Positions 1 through 7,989 of a DNA stretch of 27,500 bases are shown one piece after another (within the stretch, counting starts at the first letter, position 1; each line of letters starts with the position of its first letter). The position numbers were made by a program, and so were the translations under genes. The notes below the pieces were generated by a model. The model was not told the DNA's origin and searched no databases. It saw only the letters and a program-made list of their open reading frames with translations. The DNA is from Chromera velia (taxonomy: Eukaryota > Sar > Chromeraceae), in assembly GCA_018398765.1 (NCBI GenBank), contig JAHBMJ010001705.1, positions 75,001 to 102,500 of the forward strand. The letters are read 5' to 3'.

Positions 1-1
1 T

Positions 2-1030
2 CGAAATGAGAAAGATAGACCCCCTTTATTAGAAAGCGTGGGGTTGAAACTAGGCTGCGTATCGTCGAGTGATGCGGTGACGCTTCTTTCTTCAGTCCCC
101 TCTACCCAAAGCCAACGAAAGTTTCTCTATCCGTTCCTGAAAATTCTTCACCTCAGCCTGCGAAAAAATGAGGCACTCGCGTTTTTCAATGGTTTGCTGA
201 GAGATTGGGAGGGGGAGGGTGCAGAGGGAGACGGAGGGGGAAAGAGGGGTTGTCTTCCTGTTGCAGAGCTGTATTTGAGGATTGTAGCGGGAGGAGATGA
301 GTCGGCTGCACCACTTGCAGAGAGCATTCGAACGGGTTTGTTTCAGAGTTGCTTGCGTGGTTTGACTCTGACAGTGTTCGACGATCTTCAATCAACTCCA
401 GTGGGTATTGAAGCCAAGATCCGTTTGTTGAAGGCCCTTGGAGAAGGTCCTCTCCCAATGCTTTCCTTCATCAACCTCCGCCGTCAAAATTTGGACGATG
501 GAGACCTCGTGATGCTAGCGGCGTCTGTGCGGTATGGGAATTTGGGTGGGTTGAGGCATTTAAATTTGGGTGGAAACCTTTTCGGACGGCATGGAATAGA
601 GGCTCTAATGGGGGCAGTGTGTGGGGGTGGTTTGAGATTTCTTGAGATTTTGGATCTTTCCCGCACTAGAGCTGGGGAAGGAATGGAGGCAGTTGCAGCG
701 GCGCTGTCGTCGGATCACGGCTTTTCTAGCTTGCACAGTCTCCACCTACCAGTCTGCCGTGTGGATGATGAAGGCATGCGTTCTCTCTCTTCAGCCTTCT
801 GTTCCACAAGCAACACCATCCCTTCTCTGACTGTTTTGGATTTGAATTTGAATTTTATCTCGTCGGAGGGACTGGAAACCTTCTTAGAATCCCTCCTGCC
901 CCAGACGCTCCCAAGTCTCCAATGTTTGCTGATGCATGGAGTGCGATGCAACAGACACACGGCAAGAAATCTAGTCAGCCAGGCGCAAGCAGAAGGGAAG
1001 CTGCAATCCCTGACTGATTTTGTAGTTTGA
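2..1030 (+). CDS. Leucine-rich-repeat (ribonuclease-inhibitor type) protein, 5' partial
   Basis: The frame is open from the left window edge to a TGA at 1028-1030, so at least 342 residues are visible and the true start lies outside. No ATG marks a start near the edge; the first part could be the last exon after an acceptor-like 'tttattag' near 31. The C-terminal half carries about five degenerate LRR units of the RI type, with cores such as LRHLNLGGNLFG, LEILDLSRTRAG, LHSLHLPVCRVDDEG, LTVLDLNLNFISSEG and LQCLLMHG. They repeat every 28-32 residues with a helical GIEAL/GMRSL/GLETF segment after each strand. The N-terminal part is leucine-rich with a Gly/Glu-rich insert. Such repeats are protein-binding scaffolds; the partner and cell location cannot be told. 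No signal peptide or membrane segment is seen in the visible part. A standalone LRR protein and the tail of a larger NLR-like protein are both possible. Confidence 0.78.
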   Translation, partial: RNEKDRPPLLESVGLKLGCVSSSDAVTLLSSVPSTQSQRKFLYPFLKILHLSLRKNEALAFFNGLLRDWEGEGAEGDGGGKRGCLPVAELYLRIVAGGDESAAPLAESIRTGLFQSCLRGLTLTVFDDLQSTPVGIEAKIRLLKALGEGPLPMLSFINLRRQNLDDGDLVMLAASVRYGNLGGLRHLNLGGNLFGRHGIEALMGAVCGGGLRFLEILDLSRTRAGEGMEAVAAALSSDHGFSSLHSLHLPVCRVDDEGMRSLSSAFCSTSNTIPSLTVLDLNLNFISSEGLETFLESLLPQTLPSLQCLLMHGVRCNRHTARNLVSQAQAEGKLQSLTDFVV

Positions 1031-1763
1031 CTGTTTGATCCAGTGTTTGACAAGTTTGATTTGCAATGACGGTGGCCATGAAATGGGCGGAACTCCCGTC
1101 AATTCTTCTTTAATTGTCATTAGCGTACAACGTCAGATTACAACTTTGAACGGCATTTCCAACAAATATTTCTGGGTCGACGGCTGGTCGTAGCTAGGGC
1201 TAGAGCTCAGGCTAGGATCGTAGCAAGCACTAAATTGCCACTAACTTTTAACACCGTCGTTTAATACACCAAATTTTATAACTAAATATTCTTAAATTGT
1301 TTAAACTTAAACTTATTTTAAAATTAGATGTATAGACTATGATCATAGTATAATGTAGAGTTATACGCAAGTTTTTAGGCAACTTCAAGTTTTAGGAAAC
1401 TTATCTATATTAGTGATTGAGTGTTATCATTTGATAAACCCTAATCTCTACAGACCAGCGAAGGTCTATATGGAGATACACGTTATCTTGGAGTTCACAG
1501 ATTATAATTATGTTCATGCATGGTTCCTTACTCAAGTCCACTTCTCAGCTAACATCAAACCGTTACTTCTGATCGATCTCCGATTAAATTGCATACATTC
1601 TTGCCTGCATGCATTTCAGTTGCTAGAGCCGGTTAGGGCCGTTATGAAGTACGCGCACCCTGCCGGTTAGGGCCATCATGCAGGAACTGTCTTTCTTGCT
1701 TATGCCATTATATACTTGACGCAGCGATTCAGGCTTTAAGTTGGTTCACAACATCATTCATTA
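1031..1763. other. Intergenic, AT-rich in the middle
   Basis: No convincing gene is seen. From about 1255 to 1420 the sequence is strongly AT-rich, and the only longer frame (1413-1670) has no recognisable features. A direct repeat of about 21 bases around GCCGGTTAGGGCC lies at 1629 and 1662, 33 bases apart. Confidence 0.6.
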
Positions 1764-2015
1764 TAATTATCTGACCTCCCTGAACCTAACTACCACTTAA
1801 AAGTTTAAGCCGTATTTTTGGATAAGCTTGAAAGTCCGTACCGCAGGCGCGGATCATTTACGGTGTCTTGATAGCCGAAGCCGCATATCTGGACGGTGTT
1901 TTGACCGTCTACGCCGCAGGCGTGGACGGTCTCTTGAAAAACGATGCCGCACATAGAGATCATCTTGATTATGTTTTTTCAAGTGGCACTTAGGTTCAGG
2001 GAGGTTAATTATCTG
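1764..2015. mobile_element. Non-autonomous TIR element (MITE-like), with target-site duplication
   Basis: The 232-bp element (1774-2005) starts with ACCTCCCTGAACCTAA and ends with its reverse complement. The inverted repeats match at about 27 of the first 30 positions. Both sides are flanked by the same ten bases, TAATTATCTG (1764-1773 and 2006-2015), a perfect target-site duplication. There is no transposase frame, so it must be mobilised in trans. A 9-10 bp duplication is typical of Mutator-like elements, but the family is not established. The interior holds four degenerate copies of a 33-40 bp tandem unit starting CCGCA (1841, 1881, 1914, 1947) and sharing GGACGGT..CTTGA. Confidence 0.75.
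1841..1970. repeat. 33-40 bp minisatellite inside the TIR element
   Basis: Units begin with CCGCA at 1841, 1881, 1914 and 1947. The second and third are exactly 33 bases long and the first is 40. Each contains a GGACGGT-like core followed by CTTGA or TTTGA. Internal arrays of this kind are found in some MITEs. Confidence 0.6.
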
Positions 2016-2648
2016 ACTTCTGACGAGGTTTCTAAAAACATTACTACCTAGGTTACTACAGCTGACAGTGTCGTAAATCTCTTGACTATCTTTTGACTAC
2101 AAATTGTGGTCGACACGATGAAGCTTTGGCGGCTCGAACATGCAGACTCGCCCTGCTTGAAAGAGCAAAAATTTGCTAGAAGGACGGTTATACTGACTCA
2201 TGCGCAAACCTTGTGACTCAGTTGTGAGGCAGAAGCGCAGCAGGAACTGATAGGCCAACAGAAAACTTCATTCAGCAGCGACACAGCTGTGTTGTGTTTG
2301 TGTTTCTCACATTTCGACGAAGACGTGCAAAAAAATCAGAATAAAGCGAGCCACTCGGGCAGACAGAAAGTCCTAGTCCAGCACACATTGGCAGCTGAGC
2401 CGCACCTCATTCCAGAGACTCAGTCCGTCATTGAGTACATCGCCACGCAGTTTCCCATCAACCCGACACCCATCGTCTGCTTTGTCTTCCCGCCTTCTCC
2501 CCTCTCACGCACCACTGCCATTCAACTGTCAGTGAGTGCATGCGAGCCCCGCCACGTACACACCAAAAAACGCTCTTTCTGTGAGTACTACCTGTTCGCC
2601 AGGAAAGAGTCTGCCGATCAGGCAATTCATTCAGTTCCTTCGGTATAC
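2016..2648. other. Intergenic region downstream of the repeat protein
   Basis: No gene is recognised. A plus-strand frame crosses from 2289 into the tandem repeat, but it begins without a good ATG and is open mainly because the repeat unit is a multiple of three. The 3' untranslated region of the minus-strand gene should begin at 2648 and run leftwards. Confidence 0.5.
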
Positions 2649-3230
2649 TCATTGGGAAGGTCCGAAGGGAGGGGGAGCCTGTCCTGCAGCAGCGAACGGA
2701 GGAGCTCCCTGAGCCTGCCCCGCAGCAGCGAAGGGGGGTGCTCCCTGAGCCTGGCCAGCAGCAGCGAACGGAGGAGCTCCCTGAGCCTGGCCCGCAGCAG
2801 CGAACGGAGGAGCTCCCTGAGCCTGGCCAGCAGCAGCGAACGGAGGTGCTCCCTGAGCCTGGCCCGCAGCAGCGAAGGGGGGAGCTCCCTGAGCCTGGCC
2901 AGCAGCAGCGAAGGGGGGAGCTGCCTGAGTCTGCCCAGCAGCAGCGAACGGAGGTGCTCCCTGAGCCTGCCCCGCAGCGGCGAAGGGGGGAGCTCCCTGA
3001 GCCTGGCCAGCAGCAGCGAAGGGGGGAGCTGCCTGAGTCTGCCCAGCAGCAGCGAACGGAGGTGCTCCCTGAGCCTGCCCCGCAGCGGCGAAGGGGGGAG
3101 CTCCCTGAGCTTGCCCCGCAGCTGCAAAGGGTGGTGCTTCCTGCCCCTGTGCCTGACCCTGCCCTGCAACAGCGAAAGGAGGCGTAGATTGGCCAGGCTC
3201 GCCTTTTTTCTTGGAGTCGGTATTTCCCAT
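2649..3230 (-). CDS. Small N-myristoylation-type protein of 12-residue APPFAAAGQAQG repeats
   Basis: The frame gives 193 residues from the ATG at 3230 to a stop at 2649. I prefer this ATG over the one at 3248, which is preceded by an in-frame TGA, because it has A at -3 and G at +4. It also yields the N terminus MGNTDSKKKGE, a textbook N-myristoylation sequence (Gly2, Ser6, then lysines). After a short linker come a degenerate copy (TPPFAVAGQ) and 13 copies of APPFAAAGQ followed by AQG or TQA, ending in PPPFGPSQ. No other domain exists. The neighbouring arrestin-fold protein, transcribed divergently, ends with AAPPFAPAGQAQGQ and PPFGPSY, which supports this frame over the other open frames of the array. 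The protein is probably a membrane-tethered, disordered Ala/Gln/Pro polymer. Function is unknown; a decayed paralogue that lost its arrestin domain is possible. Confidence 0.65.
   Translation of the reverse strand: MGNTDSKKKGEPGQSTPPFAVAGQGQAQGQEAPPFAAAGQAQGAPPFAAAGQAQGAPPFAAAGQTQAAPPFAAAGQAQGAPPFAAAGQAQGAPPFAAAGQTQAAPPFAAAGQAQGAPPFAAAGQAQGAPPFAAAGQAQGAPPFAAAGQAQGAPPFAAAGQAQGAPPFAAAGQAQGAPPFAAAGQAPPPFGPSQ
2660..3175. repeat. 36-bp coding minisatellite with a 108-bp higher-order duplication
   Basis: About 14 tandem units of 36 bases encode 12 residues each. The three-unit block beginning CTGCCTGAGTCTGCCC at 2921 recurs almost identically at 3029, 108 bases later, which shows recent expansion. 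As the unit length is divisible by three, several other frames on both strands are also open. Confidence 0.85.
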
Positions 3231-3990
3231 TGTTGGAGGCCAAGACATTCAATAAGTAGAGGAAAAAAGAAGCGGCTCGTCTCCCGAGGCAGCTGTTGGC
3301 ACCGTTTACGAAATTTACGATTCAACCTTCGCAGCCAGTCAGAATCCTGCCAGCTGAACAGCCACACAATACACAGCGTGTAGTGCTTAAGTGGCTCCTA
3401 AGTTCAGATCGTGAATCAGATGAACAGAACAGGTCAGAACACTGCCAGACTTAATTGAGCGAGACGGTGGAATTCGGATGCTTTTTCTCGTGAAAAAATG
3501 CCGGCCGGATGCGCCCTGGCATGCACGAAAAGTTGACGCAGTGTGCGTGGGCCGCGCCGGCGGCGGGGCCAGGACCCCGGCCAAGCATTCGAGTCGCGGC
3601 CAACGCGCGGCCAGTCGCATTGCGCGCGCCGCGCGCGGCCTTCGCGATCGATTTCTGCATTCAGTTTAATTCCGTAATTAAAAAAAAAAATTTTTTTTGT
3701 GTAGACCGCATGCATGCTGATGTCCCAACAATTCATGCATGCAGGTAAGACACAAACTCCCAATGCTGGCATCCCCATTATCAGCCATAAGCTCTTCTGG
3801 ACTGTGATCTGTACGCGGCATCGCTGGTATTGCTAGCTTTGTGCAAGCAGCTCATCTTTACGAAAGCTCAGTGGGCGCTGTTGGATTGAATTGTGAAGTC
3901 CTTCACTTCGATCGCGTTGTTTGAGCTTCAGAACCCCAAAGACGGACACAGGTTGCTTTTCGTTCCAAAGGTTTGACTGAGTGATCCACA
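3231..3990. promoter_or_regulatory. Shared divergent (bidirectional) promoter region
   Basis: This 760-bp gap separates the starts of the minus-strand repeat protein and the plus-strand arrestin gene, so both promoters must lie here. A very GC- and CpG-rich block (about 3500-3650, with GCGCGCCGCGCGCGG) is followed by an A/T homopolymer tract (3679-3698). Two GCATGCATGC-like palindromes follow at about 3709-3718 and 3734-3743. TGCATGCA is the known binding site of an apicomplexan AP2 factor (Plasmodium PF14_0633 and its Cryptosporidium orthologue), so these are candidate regulatory sites by analogy. No TATA box is evident. Confidence 0.5.
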
Positions 3991-5490
3991 ATGGGAACCT
4001 CTCACTCAATCTACGTCCGAACGGACAAGCCTTCCTATTCCCCGGGAGAGACAGTTCGGGGCGAGCTGTTCTTGAAGCTCATGTCCCCGATCGACACTTC
4101 AGGCGTGTTCGTGAAAGTTACTGGTTATGAGAGGGTCAAAATTGAGGAAACGGTCGAACGCCAACATGGGGAGCGCACGGAGAGAGAAACCCATGTGCGA
4201 CATGGCAGGTCTGACATCTTCAAAATGAAGGTGCCCATCTGGAATGTCAGGGGTGGTCTCGCCCCTGGTGACTACACGATTCCCTTCACCTTTGTTCTTC
4301 CCCAAGGGATTCCGGGCACATTGAGTGTCAGGGACAGAGCAGATTTCGGTAAGCATGTGGAGGCAGACATTTGCTACAAGATCAAGGGATTGTGTGAGAG
4401 ACCTGGATGGTTCAAGTCGGACATCAAGCACCGACAGTACTTCCAAGTCATGCAGATTCCTCCTGCGGTCAGCTCGGCGCTGATTGGAGAGGGCAGCCAG
4501 TCAGTGAACGTCTGCTGCTGTTTCGGGAAAGGCCACATGAACCTGAAGATCTTTACCGAGCGTTCTGTCTATACGATGGGTGAGGCAGCCACCGTCATTT
4601 GTGAAGTCGAGAATCACTCCACAGTGGAGGCCTCTTCTCGTGTTGCACTGCAACACATCCTCACCGTTCGCGCGAACGGGATCGAGCGGGTCCACACCAG
4701 TGCAGTGAACCACCACCCCGTCGGCCACGTCCCCCATCACACCAGTATGCATCACCACATGAGTCACACTGCCAACTGCACGAACCAGGTGTCATACATC
4801 ACAGGACCCAATGTTGCCCCAGGAGCAAAACTCCAGGGCAACTCCGCCCTCCGTGTCCAGCTGCCGATTCAGAACAATTCAGGCAGGTACTCCTACTCCT
4901 CGTGGGATCACTGGGGAGCCCCTGGGGGTGGCTTTGCCCCCTCCGCGATTGGCAATTTGATTCAGTCTTCCTACAGAGTCGTTTTCCAGATGTCCGTCAC
5001 CTGTGCGCCCTCCCTGGTTGTCGACGTGCCTGTGACTATCTCCTACGCCTCCCCACAGCCCCAAGACTGGTCCAGCCAGATCCCCCAGGCCCCCCCTGGC
5101 TGGAGCCCCCAGGCCATGCCTGCAGTTGTCATTGAGATCCCTGTTCCCACCGCACCCCCCACACTCTTCCCCGAACAGCAGTGGAGCTCTCAGGCTTCCC
5201 CCCCCTTCCACAAGCATCAGGCACCTCCCGCAGTCCCCATCAGCGGGCGCCAAGTTCAACCCCACGCAGGCATGCACGAGCCCTTCATCCCCCACAACCC
5301 GCACGACGCCCAGCCGTACCCCCAGCAGTATCAACCCTACCCGCCCCCCCAGCAACAAGGCGCTTACTACCCGCAACAGCAGCAGCAGCCGCCTTTCGCA
5401 TCCGACCCTCACGGTCAGGCAGCACCTCCCTTCGCTCCTGCGGGGCAGGCACAGGGACAGGCAGCACCCCCCTTCGGGCCTTCATATTGA
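3991..5490 (+). CDS. Arrestin-domain (alpha-arrestin/VPS26-like fold) protein
   Basis: This is a single 499-residue frame without introns. The ATG has A at -3, G at +4 and an in-frame TGA three codons upstream. The N-terminal arrestin lobe spans roughly residues 5-150: IYVRTDKPSYSPGETVRGEL is the usual first-strand pattern, later followed by PGDYTIPFTFVLP and YKIKGLCERPG. The C-terminal lobe spans about 170-340, from LKIFTERSVYTMGEAATVIC to VVDVPVTISY, with a His-rich insert at about 245-262. The tail from 345 is disordered and Pro/Gln-rich and ends in AAPPFAPAGQAQGQ and PPFGPSY. The N terminus MGTSHS fits N-myristoylation. Arrestin-fold proteins are cytosolic adaptors in receptor or cargo trafficking. 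The PPxY motifs that alpha-arrestins use to bind WW-domain ubiquitin ligases were not seen, so the partner is open. The tail repeat is shared with the divergent neighbour. Confidence 0.9.
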   Translation: MGTSHSIYVRTDKPSYSPGETVRGELFLKLMSPIDTSGVFVKVTGYERVKIEETVERQHGERTERETHVRHGRSDIFKMKVPIWNVRGGLAPGDYTIPFTFVLPQGIPGTLSVRDRADFGKHVEADICYKIKGLCERPGWFKSDIKHRQYFQVMQIPPAVSSALIGEGSQSVNVCCCFGKGHMNLKIFTERSVYTMGEAATVICEVENHSTVEASSRVALQHILTVRANGIERVHTSAVNHHPVGHVPHHTSMHHHMSHTANCTNQVSYITGPNVAPGAKLQGNSALRVQLPIQNNSGRYSYSSWDHWGAPGGGFAPSAIGNLIQSSYRVVFQMSVTCAPSLVVDVPVTISYASPQPQDWSSQIPQAPPGWSPQAMPAVVIEIPVPTAPPTLFPEQQWSSQASPPFHKHQAPPAVPISGRQVQPHAGMHEPFIPHNPHDAQPYPQQYQPYPPPQQQGAYYPQQQQQPPFASDPHGQAAPPFAPAGQAQGQAAPPFGPSY

Positions 5491-7575
5491 GCTTTTGCGT
5501 GACTCTCTCCACTCGTTTCCGTGTCTGATACGTACATACAGGCAGAAAGGAGGTTGGGTTGAGCAGAATGCATGTGGGGTAGGAGACGAAAAGAAAAGAG
5601 GGACATCTGGGGCGAGGTGAATCGATCTCTCAAAATGGTGAGAACAGTGTTTTGTTCCTCCTGTGCTTTTTCATTGCGTGTGTCGGCCGCAATTTTTTCC
5701 GCAATTGTGCAATCATTTCAAGAGCGTTCCCTTCCTTCATCAATCTGTAAGGGGCAACAACGCGGCGCGACGAGAAAAGGCGGAAGGAGGTAGGGAGGTA
5801 GGCATGGGGGGGGAGGGGAAGAGAGGGGGGCCTTTCCAGTTTGACGCCATGGGTCGATGTGCATTGCCAATATGATCTGTCCGGCCTCGTCGCATGCACG
5901 ATCTCTTCATTTGTCTCCTGCTGTTTACCTACCTGTACGTCTATCTGGACGACTGGTTTGCCTCGACTCATCGAATCAAAATACGATAAGCCAAGAAAGA
6001 GGAGAAAAGCGGATTTAAAACTTGAAGAAGCAGCAGCAGAGGTCCGCAACCGCAGCTGGCAACCCGGTGGTACGTAACCGCAAGTAGTCCCCCAAAAAGA
6101 AAAAGGCGAAACAAGTGAAAGGAAGAGAAAGGGGAGGAAATGGAAGGAAAAACCACCTTTGCGGTCTATGAAGCTTGCAGGGAGCTTTGCAGAATCGATT
6201 TGATCATGCTGATCTAAATGTAAAGTCAGAGCACTTTGCACCTAGCTCTTATTTGAACGATCCAATTTTCATGAACCCGTTGCTGTTCAAATCTCTCCGT
6301 CCTGTGTGGTTGGTCAGCCTTTAGCTTCAGTCTAGGCTGTGGAGGGTTGTGGTGGTTCATGTTCTTGCGGAAGCAGGCTAAGCAACTGCATGCATGGGTT
6401 GTCATTCGTCTCTGGTTTTGGAGACTCTAAGCAAAACCGCAATTAAATAACTTGAAGTAAGTAAGTAAGTAGGCTCAGGCTTTATTATAGCCTTAATATA
6501 TATTTAATCTAGTGTTTAATATAATTATCAAAAACTGGATCAGAAATCAATTCAACTTAAGGCAAGCTAAGCCAAGTTTTTTATCATTATATGTTCAAAT
6601 AATAATCAAAGACGTTACTTCTTAGACGTATTTTTTAAGAGTTTGATCAAATGCCGTAGCAGACTAAATCAAACTTAGAATCAAACTTGAACGTTTCCAT
6701 ATGGCTTATATATAGTCAAATGAATGAATAAAGTTAAAGACGTTCTACATCGACTCTTATTCAAACATCGTAATTGCAGTACATAGTTGGTCAGAGCCTA
6801 AGTGGTGCGCTCACCGGCTTTAACTGCCTCAATTCATTCATTCATTCATTCATTCAGTTTATGTTACTATAATTAAATTGATTTGATATCTATTGAAAGA
6901 GCCCCAACAACTCTTTTGACCGATCATTCTCAGTTAGCAGACAAATTTTTGTTTTATGACGTCTGCGTGCCAGTGGTATCAGCATCCATCATCGCCTTCC
7001 CACTTTTCTTTGTGTGTCCCGCTTTTCTTTTGAATAAGAAACCAACGGACACGAATGAATTTCTGGCCGGTTCAGTGGGGAGACACCGATGCTGCGGTGG
7101 TCATGCGTTGGAACTTCCCTCCACCCTGCAGAAAAAAAACCAAAGAATACGACACAAACATTTAAAGAGACTCGAAGGAGGGAATGTGTATGTCCGCAGT
7201 GATCCAATATGAGACGGACGGACATGCAGGCAGGCAGGCCGGTAGGGAAACGCTGGCATACAGATGGACATGCAGACTCTCTCTATGTTTCTTTCTTTGA
7301 ATTTCCCAAATTCTTGAACTTCATTGACAGCTAGCTAGAGCTAAACATATGAATAGTCAGACATACCCACCATTTCAGGCAGAAATATAGACCTACGGGA
7401 ATAATGAGTAGACTCACGCTTTCATGAAACAAACAGTGCGGGAGAGAAGACGCGCGAGAAAGATCTGTACTTCCTTCTGGCAGAAGGAAGGTATACGTAG
7501 AGAGAACAAAAAGATTGATCGAAAAAAATGTTTACTTCAAATAGGACACGAGTCGGTTCAGAACCTTCGGCATAC
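5491..7575. other. Convergent intergenic region
   Basis: This lies between the 3' ends of the arrestin and polycystin genes and should hold both 3' untranslated regions. Frames such as 5841-6077 (+) and 6989-7225 (-) have no recognisable domain. From about 6430 to 6880 the DNA is AT-rich, bounded by small tetranucleotide runs: GTAA at about 6457-6470 and ATTC at about 6833-6856. A possible extra polycystin 3' exon begins after 'ccttctgccag' near 7490 on the minus strand, but it is not needed to close the frame. Confidence 0.5.
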
Positions 7576-7989
7576 CTACCCTTCGACTTCTTCAAGATGT
7601 CCCTTCATCATACTTTTTTGGTCTGATGACCCTTGTATACCGATCACGACAGACTTGCACACAGACTGAAACATGAAAGAGATACCTTTTTTCCACACTT
7701 CTCTTCCTTCCTTCAATCCAAAGCGTGCCTGATATGCGAAAGAACGGACCTGTCTACCCGCCCCTCCGGGAGCCCTTTCAACCCTGTCGCCCTTCTCTTC
7801 TACTTCAGCCTCGCCGAGGTCGTTTGCGTCGTCTGCGTTCTTCTTCTGATTGAAGACCCCCCGCATGAACTTGCACGTGTCCACCACCGACGAAGGGACC
7901 AACCACTCTACCCAGCTCATTGCTCCGTGGGGTCCCGTCATGCTCTCCCTGTGGCCCTCCGTGATGCTCGTCGTGTAGTAGGCGTCGAT
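7576..7989 (-). CDS. Polycystin-like channel, exon 26: cytosolic C-terminal tail
   Basis: The exon starts after 'ctctcatcag' and continues S6 as IDAYYTTSITEGHRE, like the 'IndtY.ev' after S6 of PKD2. A Lys/Asp/Glu-rich region (NQKKNADDANDLGEAE) follows, and the frame ends at a TAG at 7576-7578. No EF-hand or long coiled coil is visible in these 137 residues. Two donors inside it (GTATCT at about 7685; GTAGGT overlapping the stop) could instead lead to a further exon near 7490, so this 3' end is tentative. Confidence 0.65.
   Translation of the reverse strand: MDAYYTTSITEGHRESMTGPHGAMSWVEWLVPSSVVDTCKFMRGVFNQKKNADDANDLGEAEVEEKGDRVERAPGGAGRQVRSFAYQARFGLKEGREVWKKGISFMFQSVCKSVVIGIQGSSDQKSMMKGHLEEVEG

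Noticed and set aside
2660-3175. Regular repeats as a CRISPR array
   Set aside because: Units are contiguous without unique spacers, are coding, and the sequence is eukaryotic.
2738-3187. Open frames on the plus strand and other minus frames through the 36-bp array
   Set aside because: They are open only because the repeat unit is a multiple of three. The APPF frame alone matches the arrestin tail and has a good start.
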